From assembly GCA_026392265.1 (NCBI GenBank), contig JAPLCL010000310.1, positions 1 through 9,296 of the forward strand: DNA of 9,296 bases, written 5' to 3'. This stretch comes from Actinomycetota bacterium. Its GTDB lineage: Bacteria; Actinomycetota; Thermoleophilia; UBA2241. Under the pieces are notes generated by a model. It ran no database searches. It was not told the DNA's origin and saw only the letters and a list, made by a program, of their open reading frames with translations. Each line of letters opens with the position of its first letter. Position 1 is the first letter of the stretch. A program made the translations under genes and the position numbers. This document shows, in pieces, positions 1 to 4,852 of this stretch.

Positions 1-292
1 ACACCGGCCACGAGAGCGGATGCGCCATGGGCACGTCGAACGCCAGGGTGGGTTGCGCCTCGTCGCTCCACGCCTCCGAACGGCGCAGCGAGAGTGCCAG
101 CGAGCGTTTGCCCACCCCTACTGGGCCCACCAGAGCGACGCTCTGCCCGCCGCGCAGGAGGGCGACGATTGGATCGATCACCGCGCTGCGCACGAAGGGT
201 TCGGGCTCGCTCCCCTTGGTGAACAGTGTCTCCGCCTCTGGCCCCAACTTGTGGATCCACGCCGCCTCCGCCAGCCGCTCCGGGGAATCCAT
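1..292 (-). CDS. P-loop (AAA-type) ATPase, N-terminal part, runs off the left edge
   Basis: The first 97 codons are visible. The start is the ATG at 292, chosen because a strong ribosome binding site (GGAGGAGGGA, complement of 298-307) sits 5 bases upstream. A stretch like the entry to a Clp/AAA+ module (EPFVRSAVIDPIVALLRGG, about residues 31-49) is followed by a Walker A-like loop, LVGPVGVGKRS, at about 54-64. The loop has the lysine (K62), but the usual Ser/Thr after it is Arg; a Ser comes one place later. This suggests an ATP-binding protein of the AAA/ClpB-like P-loop class. Walker B and all downstream domains lie outside the window, so the subfamily cannot be named. It is divergent from the MNT/HEPN pair and separated from it by about 270 bases. 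A role with those genes is only a guess. Confidence 0.72.
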   Translation of the reverse strand, partial: MDSPERLAEAAWIHKLGPEAETLFTKGSEPEPFVRSAVIDPIVALLRGGQSVALVGPVGVGKRSLALSLRRSEAWSDEAQPTLAFDVPMAHPLSWPV

Positions 293-553
293 CTGCGTCC
301 CTCCTCCACGCGCAGTTTCACGGATGGCGGCGCCGGCGCTGGGGCCCAGACCGCCCCCATCGCCGGGCCTTTCGAGGGGCAGACGCGGGCCGGTGGGACC
401 GCGAATCGTAAACCGGAAGGGGGACGGAAAAGCGCGCTGAAGAGACGCGGCGGCGACCTACGGTAGAGCTGCCGGACATGTGTGTCGGACAACGCTTTCA
501 CAAGCAGGTACCGTCCCAGACCCTCAGCGTGGCTGCGGCTTGCGGACTGGTGA
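293..553. other. Intergenic region between the ATPase and MNT genes
   Basis: About 260 bases with no supportable gene. Apart from the ribosome binding site of the minus-strand ATPase at its left end, I see no convincing sigma70-like promoter, hairpin terminator or RNA gene. A short direct repeat CGGACA occurs twice near 473-492 with 7 bases between the copies; it is too short to mean much alone. Open frames here are rich in Arg and Pro and look like GC-driven noise. Confidence 0.5.
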
Positions 554-559
554 TACGCT
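554..559 (+). promoter_or_regulatory. Possible -10 element of a leaderless MNT transcript
   Basis: TACGCT fits the TANNNT -10 pattern of high-GC bacteria and lies 6 bases before the ATG at 566. Transcription would therefore begin at or next to the start codon. No good -35 is visible. There is no clear Shine-Dalgarno sequence at this gene, which fits a leaderless mRNA. The same geometry recurs at the DUF433 and radical SAM genes. Confidence 0.35.
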
Positions 560-565
560 TTGCAC

Positions 566-910
566 ATGCGAAAACTGTCTGACGTGGAGCTTCAACCTGC
601 CGATCGCCAAGCGATCGTGGCTGCGGCCACCCTGCTTAGGGGGCGCTTTCCCGTGACGCGCGTGTGCCTTTTTGGTTCGAAAGCGACCGGGCGGGACGAC
701 CCGGAGTCGGACATCGACCTCTTCGTGCTCACCTCGCGCGCCTTGTCGTGGCGAGAGCGCGACGCCGTCACTGATGCCCTCTTCGACATCGAGATGGAGT
801 TCGAAGTGGTCATCAGCACCCTGGTCGCGAGCGAGGAGGACTGGCTCCACGGTCCCTATCAGGCGCTCGCGATCCGTGACGAGGTCGAGCGCGACGCAGT
901 CGCCGCGTGA
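566..910 (+). CDS. MNT-type nucleotidyltransferase, likely antitoxin of an MNT/HEPN pair
   Basis: A 114-residue protein of the minimal nucleotidyltransferase fold (NTP_transf_2, polymerase beta superfamily). The signature is at about residues 37-51: GSKATG, then SDID with the two metal-binding aspartates D49 and D51. A third acidic position may be E80 in FEVVIST, followed by LVASEEDW, which resembles NTases paired with UPF0332-type HEPN proteins. In characterised MntA/HepT systems the nucleotidyltransferase AMPylates the HEPN ribonuclease and silences it; that role is inferred here from family and layout. Its stop overlaps the GTG start of the HEPN gene by four bases, implying translational coupling. 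I chose ATG 566 over the in-frame TTG two codons earlier, because neither has a good Shine-Dalgarno and a -10-like element precedes the ATG. Confidence 0.85.
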   Translation: MRKLSDVELQPADRQAIVAAATLLRGRFPVTRVCLFGSKATGRDDPESDIDLFVLTSRALSWRERDAVTDALFDIEMEFEVVISTLVASEEDWLHGPYQALAIRDEVERDAVAA

Positions 911-1314
911 CCAGTGATCAGGCACGCTCGCTGGTCATCGCCTTCTGGCTCGAAAGGTCAGACGAGGCCGTCGCTTCGGCATTCGCGGAGTACGACGCGG
1001 GTCGCTACGCCTTCGCTGTCAATCGCGCCTACTACGCGTGCTTCTACGCGCTCAGCGCGGTACTGCTCGCAGACGGGCGCAAGTACGTCAAGCATTCCGG
1101 CGTTAGGGCGGCGCTCCACCACCAACTCATCCGAAGTGGGCGGCTGGAGCCTTCATGGGGCCGCGTCTACGACCGCGTCTTCGAGAATCGCCATCGGGGC
1201 GACTATCAGGAACTCGTCGTCTTCGAGGCGGCTCACGTGAGAGAGCTCTCCGGGGAGGCCGCGGAGTTTGTCATGCAGATGCGGCAGCTTCTCGAGCACG
1301 CCTCAGAGGCTTGA
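907..1314 (+). CDS. HEPN-domain protein (UPF0332-like), likely toxin of an MNT/HEPN pair
   Basis: A 135-residue, mostly helical protein. NRAYYACFYALSAVLL (residues 39-54) matches the N-terminal helix signature of HEPN/UPF0332 proteins, and NRHRGDYQE (94-102) matches their second conserved block, usually Arg-x-x-x-Asp-Tyr. HEPN toxins are often ribonucleases using an R-x4-6-H motif. No clear copy is at the usual place: the block reads RHRGDY, and the only R-x4-H is in VRAALHH (66-72), within the first half. Catalytic competence is therefore uncertain. The GTG start at 907 overlaps the end of the nucleotidyltransferase gene (GTGA), so the two are probably co-translated. It converges on the DUF433 gene. 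The order, antitoxin-like enzyme first and HEPN second, is compatible with a type VII-like system. The function is inferred, not shown. Confidence 0.82.
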   Translation: MTSDQARSLVIAFWLERSDEAVASAFAEYDAGRYAFAVNRAYYACFYALSAVLLADGRKYVKHSGVRAALHHQLIRSGRLEPSWGRVYDRVFENRHRGDYQELVVFEAAHVRELSGEAAEFVMQMRQLLEHASEA

Positions 1315-1379
1315 CCGGCACTCGCGCCGACCGGGTTCGCGTCAGTGCACAAACCTTGCGGCCGGGCCCGGCGACACCA

Positions 1380-1399
1380 CCTGTCCCGGGCAGGACAGG
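1380..1399. terminator. Hairpin between convergent HEPN and DUF433 genes
   Basis: CCTGTCC (1380-1386) and GGACAGG (1393-1399) form a perfect 7-base stem with a 6-base loop. It sits in the 116-base gap between two converging genes. A GC-only palindrome, GCCGGGCCCGGC, lies just to its left at 1361-1372. There is no T-tract on either side, so an intrinsic terminator is only a moderate guess; it could serve both directions or simply be an mRNA end-protecting structure. Confidence 0.4.
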
Positions 1400-1430
1400 G
1401 GCTTCACGATGCCTTGAGCGGGAGCTCGAT

Positions 1431-1643
1431 CTACTCGGCGCGCCAAGCCGCGTAGGCCAAGGCGGCATGGATGTCGTCCTTCTCCAGATACGGGTACGCG
1501 CAAAGGATGTCATCGACGCTGTGGCTGGCGCCCATCAGGCCCACGATGATGCCGACCGTGAGGCGCATGCCGCGTATGCACGGTCGGCCCCCCATCACGG
1601 CGGGGTCGTGAGTGATGCGAGCAAGGATGTCTGATGGCGTCAT
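1431..1643 (-). CDS. DUF433 family protein (antitoxin-like)
   Basis: A 70-residue protein with the whole DUF433 pattern: RITHDPAVMGGRPCIRGMRL near the start, then VDDILCAYPYLEKDDIHAAL and a short Ala-rich end (AYAAWRAE). DUF433 proteins are small winged-helix-like, VapB-type antitoxin candidates and are usually followed at once by a DUF5615 PIN-like toxin gene. The bases after the stop (1430 down to 1315) are too few for such a gene and show no trace of one, so it looks like an orphan. The ATG at 1643 has no Shine-Dalgarno but has TACACT seven bases upstream, suggesting a leaderless mRNA. A perfect inverted repeat at 1669-1683 in the -35 region could be an operator. The stop is TAG. Confidence 0.85.
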   Translation of the reverse strand: MTPSDILARITHDPAVMGGRPCIRGMRLTVGIIVGLMGASHSVDDILCAYPYLEKDDIHAALAYAAWRAE

Positions 1644-1650
1644 GCATTGG

Positions 1651-1656
1651 AGTGTA
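1651..1656 (-). promoter_or_regulatory. Likely -10 element of a leaderless DUF433 transcript
   Basis: On the minus strand GTACACT gives a TANNNT-type -10 (TACACT) ending 7 bases before the ATG, which puts the transcription start at about the A of the start codon. No ribosome binding site is visible. The same GTACACT string sits before the divergent radical SAM gene. Confidence 0.45.
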
Positions 1657-1668
1657 CGTCATGCGATC

Positions 1669-1683
1669 CAGACATCGTGTCTG
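1669..1683. promoter_or_regulatory. Candidate operator: inverted repeat CAGACA-TCG-TGTCTG
   Basis: Perfect 6-base arms with a 3-base spacer. Measured from a leaderless start at 1643 the repeat covers about -26 to -40, overlapping the -35 position of the DUF433 promoter. That is a typical site for a repressor, possibly the antitoxin itself. It is also about 70 bases upstream of the divergent radical SAM promoter. Regulation is inferred from position and symmetry only. Confidence 0.35.
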
Positions 1684-1753
1684 CCTGGGGCGGCCGCCGC
1701 GACTGAAGATCCTGGGGCCCGAGAATGCCTACGCACTGGGACCGCGCCGGGCG

Positions 1754-1759
1754 TACACT
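1754..1759 (+). promoter_or_regulatory. Likely -10 element of a leaderless radical SAM transcript
   Basis: GTACACT supplies TACACT ending 6 bases before the ATG at 1766, with no Shine-Dalgarno between them. The expected transcription start falls at or within a base of the ATG. No strong -35 is visible around 1730-1736. Confidence 0.45.
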
Positions 1760-1765
1760 GACCGC

Positions 1766-2737
1766 ATGGGCATCCGTCTCGACGGCATCCACTTTCTCGT
1801 CACGTATCGCTGCACCTATGCGTGCGACCACTGCTTCGTGTGGGGCTCGCCGGACGCCGAGGGCACGATGACGCTGGCGCAGCTCACGAGCGCGATCGAC
1901 CAGGCGGCCGCCTGCGGCGTCGAGTCGGTCTACTTCGAGGGCGGCGAGCCCACGCTGGCCTACCCCATCGTGCTGGCCGCGGCCGCGCATGCCCGGCGCC
2001 GCGGTCTCGAATGGGGCATGGTGAGCAACTGTTTCTGGGCCACGTCGGTGGAGGACGCCAAGGTCTGGCTGGCTCCCTTTGTCGACCTCGGCATCAGCGA
2101 CCTCTCGCTGTCGTCCTACGCCTATTTCGTCGAGGGCGCCGACGAGGACCGCCTACGCAACGCCGCGCTGGCGGCGCACGAGCTCGGCCTGCCTATGGCG
2201 GTGCTCGAGGTCGGCGACGCCGCGTGTCTTGACGTCCCGGGCTTGTGCCTCGGCGAAGATGTGGGCGAGATCATGTGCAAGGGTAGGGCGGCCGTGGAAC
2301 TCGCCCCCGGGCGAGCAGCCCGGCCGCCCGAGACGCTCGTCATCTGCCCCTTCGAGGACTTCGCCGCGCCCGGCCGCGCCCACCTCGGCTGCGACGGCGA
2401 GTTGCAGCTCTGTCAGGGCATCAGCGCCGGCAACGTGTTCGTCGGAGGGGCCGGCGGCCCCGACGCGCCGCGCACCGGCGGCCTGGCCGCCGTGCTCGAA
2501 GGCTACGACCCGGTACGGCGGCCGGTCGTCGCCGAGATCCTCGCCGGCGGACCCTGGGCCCTGGCCCAGGCCTACCGGCACACGCCCCGCCGCGCGCTCT
2601 ACGCCGACGAGTGCCACCTCTGCTACGAAGTGCGCTCCGCCCTTCGCGAGCGCATTCCCGACGTGCTCGCGCCGGCCCAGTGCTACGGCCTCACGGCCGA
2701 GCAGGCCGCCGGCGCGCCCAAAGACCAACCAGCGTAG
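1766..2737 (+). CDS. Radical SAM protein with SPASM-like C-terminal cysteines
   Basis: A 323-residue protein. CTYACDHC (C16, C20, C23) is the CxxxCxxC motif that holds the [4Fe-4S] cluster and S-adenosylmethionine, and YFEGGEPTL (about 56-64) is the glycine-rich SAM-contact strand. The second half is cysteine-rich: C171, C194, then GCDGELQLC (C209, C216) followed by GISAGNVF, and finally CHLC (C283, C286) and C306. This resembles a SPASM-type auxiliary-cluster domain, as in enzymes that modify peptides or act as dehydrogenases. The substrate is unknown; no small precursor-peptide gene is seen nearby. The frame is open further upstream to 1634, but that extension is Arg-rich without family resemblance, and a -10-like element stands 6 bases before ATG 1766. 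It ends in TAG, 11 bases before the CoA-binding gene, so they form an operon. Confidence 0.88.
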   Translation: MGIRLDGIHFLVTYRCTYACDHCFVWGSPDAEGTMTLAQLTSAIDQAAACGVESVYFEGGEPTLAYPIVLAAAAHARRRGLEWGMVSNCFWATSVEDAKVWLAPFVDLGISDLSLSSYAYFVEGADEDRLRNAALAAHELGLPMAVLEVGDAACLDVPGLCLGEDVGEIMCKGRAAVELAPGRAARPPETLVICPFEDFAAPGRAHLGCDGELQLCQGISAGNVFVGGAGGPDAPRTGGLAAVLEGYDPVRRPVVAEILAGGPWALAQAYRHTPRRALYADECHLCYEVRSALRERIPDVLAPAQCYGLTAEQAAGAPKDQPA

Positions 2738-2748
2738 GAGGAGACACC

Positions 2749-3189
2749 ATGGCCTCGGAGTGCGAACGCTTCTGGGAACGCGACACGTATGCGGTCGTCG
2801 GCCATCAGGCGAGCAAGAAGCCCTTCCCCAAGATCGCCTACGGCGCGCTGAAGGAGCAGGGCAAGACCGTCTACGCCATCGATCCCGGCGACGGAGAGAT
2901 CGAGGGCGACAAGGCCTACCCCGACTTCGCCACCCTGCCGACGCTCGTGCAGGCAGCCGTCCTCGAGCTTCCCAAGGAAGAGACGGCCGCGTGGGTGGCC
3001 AAGGCCGCCGACGCCGGAGTCAAGGAGATCTGGATCCACCAGATGACCGACACGCCGGAGGCGCTGGCCGAGGCCGAGAAACGCGGCCTCCACGTGATCA
3101 CCGGCCACTGCGCCGTGATGTACAACAAGCCGGGCTTCAGCATGCACGCGCCGCACCGCTGGATCTGGAAGCTGGTCGGCAAGTACTGA
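2749..3189 (+). CDS. CoA-binding domain (Rossmann fold) protein
   Basis: A 146-residue single-domain protein of the CoA_binding family (YccU-like, the N-terminal domain type of succinyl-CoA synthetase alpha). Visible family landmarks are YAVVGHQASKKPFPKIAY (about 14-31), KTVYAIDPGDGEIEGDKAYP (39-58), the hydrophobic strand AAVLELPKEE, GVKEIWIHQM (about 90-99) and the tail TGHCAVMY followed by HRWIWKLVGKY. Such proteins bind CoA or a related nucleotide; no reaction is established for stand-alone members. The start is firm: AGGAGGAG overlaps the upstream TAG stop and lies 5 bases before the ATG. It is co-transcribed with the radical SAM gene, so a shared pathway is likely but unnamed. The stop codon forms the left arm of a strong hairpin. 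Confidence 0.87.
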   Translation: MASECERFWERDTYAVVGHQASKKPFPKIAYGALKEQGKTVYAIDPGDGEIEGDKAYPDFATLPTLVQAAVLELPKEETAAWVAKAADAGVKEIWIHQMTDTPEALAEAEKRGLHVITGHCAVMYNKPGFSMHAPHRWIWKLVGKY

Positions 3190-3208
3190 CGGCGCGGCGC
3201 GCCGTCAG
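3186..3208. terminator. Strong hairpin between the convergent CoA-binding gene and hemY
   Basis: CTGACGGCGC (3186-3195) pairs perfectly with GCGCCGTCAG (3199-3208) across a 3-base loop. The left arm contains the TGA stop of the CoA-binding gene. With only 37 bases between two convergent genes, this is a natural place for a bidirectional terminator. No T-run follows in either direction, so it would be an atypical L-shaped terminator or an mRNA-stabilising stem. Confidence 0.55.
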
Positions 3209-3226
3209 CCGACCACGCCGACTGCG

Positions 3227-3970
3227 TTAGTCTGCGACGCCGTCGGCGGCAGGCACATCGGAGGGCTGCGGCGGCACGGCGTCCTCCGGCAGGCCGCGGA
3301 CGTGCTCGAGCGCACGATCGGCCGCGGCCGCACCCTCGCGCAGGCAATCGCCGATGCCGATGCCGTGGTAGGCGCCGCCGGCAAGTTCGACGCCCGCCAC
3401 CTCGGCCACGCCGGCCTCGATCCTGCGGACCAGGTCCACATGACCCACGCGATACTGCGGCATGCCACGGGGCCAGCGGAAGATCTCGGCGAACTCGGGT
3501 TCCGCGGCGATACCCATCACCTCGCGCAGCTCGGCGCGCACGACCTTGGTCATCTCGGCGTCGTCCAGCTGCGCCGCGGCCTCGATGCCGGCGCGGCCCA
3601 GGAAGCTGCGCAGCAGCACATGGCCCTCGGGAGCGCGGCCGGGGAACTTACTGGAGCTCCACGTGGTGGCCATGACCGGACGGTTCTCGGCACGCGGCAC
3701 GACGAAGCCGAAGCCGGTGAGGTCGTGCGCCACCTGGTCGCGGCGAAAGGCCAGCGAAGCGGTCGCCGTACTGACGTACTCGATTGACGAGAGGTCGGCC
3801 GCCGGGAGCGGCGCGACCGCGCGCAGCAGGTCGCCGCTCGCCCAGGCCGGTGTGGCCAGCACGACCGCGTCGACGACCACACGGCTGCCGTCGGCGAGCT
3901 GGAGGGCGTAAGCGCCGGACCCGGCACCGAAGGTGCCGCAGCCGGCGCCGCACGGCGCCATCGTGCGCAC
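3227..3970 (-). CDS. hemY: HemY (copro/protoporphyrinogen oxidase), C-terminal part after an in-frame amber
   Basis: This is the second half of hemY, in exactly the same frame as the upstream half, ending in TAA at 3227. Homology actually starts right after the amber at 4003 (LPPERLHGGAAVRTMAP), so the GTG at 3970 is only the first available start, and neither it nor the ATG at 3961 has a ribosome binding site. Family features are VVVDAVVLATPAWASGDLL, the strand VSTATASLAF, GFGFVVPRAE, FLGRAG, and the C-terminal FAD-contact block GAYHGIGIGDCLREG near the end. It cannot fold an FAD site alone because the dinucleotide-binding loop is in the N-terminal piece. If the amber is real, this part is expressed only by readthrough or weak reinitiation. 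The tail after the FAD block is Pro/Ala-rich. Confidence 0.75.
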   Translation of the reverse strand: MRTMAPCGAGCGTFGAGSGAYALQLADGSRVVVDAVVLATPAWASGDLLRAVAPLPAADLSSIEYVSTATASLAFRRDQVAHDLTGFGFVVPRAENRPVMATTWSSSKFPGRAPEGHVLLRSFLGRAGIEAAAQLDDAEMTKVVRAELREVMGIAAEPEFAEIFRWPRGMPQYRVGHVDLVRRIEAGVAEVAGVELAGGAYHGIGIGDCLREGAAAADRALEHVRGLPEDAVPPQPSDVPAADGVAD

Positions 3971-4003
3971 CGCAGCGCCGCCGTGCAGACGCTCCGGCGG
4001 CAG

Positions 4004-4006
4004 CTA
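4004..4006 (-). other. hemY: In-frame amber (TAG) inside hemY
   Basis: Reading the minus strand, ...ATC GTC GCC TAG CTG CCG CCG... interrupts hemY at codon 283 of 541. Both sides match the family without a gap, so one codon is affected and there is no frameshift. CAG (Gln), GAG (Glu) or AAG (Lys) would each restore sense by one change and would suit this loop. TAG is an ordinary stop elsewhere in the window (radical SAM and DUF433 genes), which argues against a general recoding of amber. Confidence 0.85.
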
Positions 4007-4852
4007 GGCGACGATGGCATCGCTGAGTTCCTGCAGACCGCCCTTGAAGGAATAAAAGTACGAGCGCGGGCCGCCCTCTGGGCGCGGCGCCCCGCTCGGG
4101 CTGCCGCCCGGTCCGCCGCCGGCGGCCGCCGCTTTCTGCCGCGCCTTGCGCCGCTTGAGCATCGCGAGGATGAGGCTGCGGTGCTTCTGCTCCATCTCGA
4201 GGAACATGGGGAAGGTGGCACGCACGCTCATCTGCTCGGGGTCGCCGGCGTGGATGCCGGCGACGATGGGCTCGGCGATGCGCGCCAGCGCCTCTTTGCC
4301 GAGGCGCCGCCGCACGAAATCGCCGAGGCTCTCGTCGCCGTTGGTGCCGGCGCCCCGCGCCGCGCCGCCGCGCGGCAGCACCAGGTCCATGCCCATGCGG
4401 ATCTTGCCGGGCCAGGTCATGAGGCTGCTGAGAGCGAACGGCACCATGCGCGTAGGCACCATGAGAATGATGCCCTCGGGCAGCTCGTGCAGGCGCCCGC
4501 GCGTGAAGACGAAGCTCTTGCGTATGCCCTCGTTGGAATCCTCGAAACGGTCGCCGATGCCGAGGCGGCGGGCCATCGTGATCGGCCAGTGTTTCTCGAT
4601 GATCGCCGAATCGGGGCCGCCTTCGACGACGAAGCCGTCGCGGCGCACGGTGTGGACCTTGCCGCCGAACCGCGACTCGTCTTCGTAGAGGTGCCAGTCC
4701 ACGGCCGGGTCGGCGGCGCGCGCGTCTTCGAGGACGCGCGCCGCTCCCAGCCCGGCCATGCCGCCGCCGACGATGGCGACACGGAGCGGCCGGGCGGGGC
4801 CGCCCTGCGGCCGGGCACGGCCCTCTGCCGACGCTTCAGGCACGTGCGTCAT
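4004..4852 (-). CDS. hemY: HemY (copro/protoporphyrinogen oxidase), N-terminal part ending at an amber codon
   Basis: HemY oxidises coproporphyrinogen III (or protoporphyrinogen IX) to the porphyrin using FAD and O2. This part has 282 codons. It shows the dinucleotide-binding loop VAIVGGGMAGLGAARVLEDA (about residues 25-44), the acidic strand end HLYEDESRFGGK (54-65) and VVEGGPDS (75-82), which identify the family. Further on come FVRRRLGKEALARIAEPIVAG and GDPEQMSVRATFP. A Gly/Pro/Ala-rich low-complexity stretch follows KRRKARQKAAAA, and then SFKGGLQELSDAIVA comes directly before TAG. In homologues this last segment continues into LPxxL, exactly what follows the stop. The start ATG overlaps the hemH stop (ATGA), so the two are coupled. 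Full length would be 540 residues plus the amber position, somewhat longer than a typical HemY of about 470. Confidence 0.85.
   Translation of the reverse strand: MTHVPEASAEGRARPQGGPARPLRVAIVGGGMAGLGAARVLEDARAADPAVDWHLYEDESRFGGKVHTVRRDGFVVEGGPDSAIIEKHWPITMARRLGIGDRFEDSNEGIRKSFVFTRGRLHELPEGIILMVPTRMVPFALSSLMTWPGKIRMGMDLVLPRGGAARGAGTNGDESLGDFVRRRLGKEALARIAEPIVAGIHAGDPEQMSVRATFPMFLEMEQKHRSLILAMLKRRKARQKAAAAGGGPGGSPSGAPRPEGGPRSYFYSFKGGLQELSDAIVA

Noticed and set aside
20..466. Plus-strand frames over the left edge
   Set aside because: Low-complexity Arg/Pro/Ala products opposite the ATPase gene, which has a P-loop and a strong ribosome binding site on the minus strand.
473..492. Direct repeat CGGACA and the small GACA/TGTC symmetry near it
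   Set aside because: Too short, and expected by chance in GC-rich DNA; no promoter or gene start depends on it.
1634..1765. Longer N-terminus of the radical SAM protein
   Set aside because: The extra 44 residues are Arg-rich, show no family resemblance, would overlap the divergent DUF433 gene's start and promoter, and have no ribosome binding site.
4004..4006. Genome-wide reassignment of TAG
   Set aside because: Two other genes here (DUF433 at 1431 and radical SAM at 2735-2737) end in TAG at their natural family length, so TAG acts as a stop in this genome.
3960..4010. Frameshift in hemY between the two halves
   Set aside because: The two halves are in the same frame (their ends differ by a multiple of three), and translation through the stop gives continuous family sequence. 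Only one codon is wrong.
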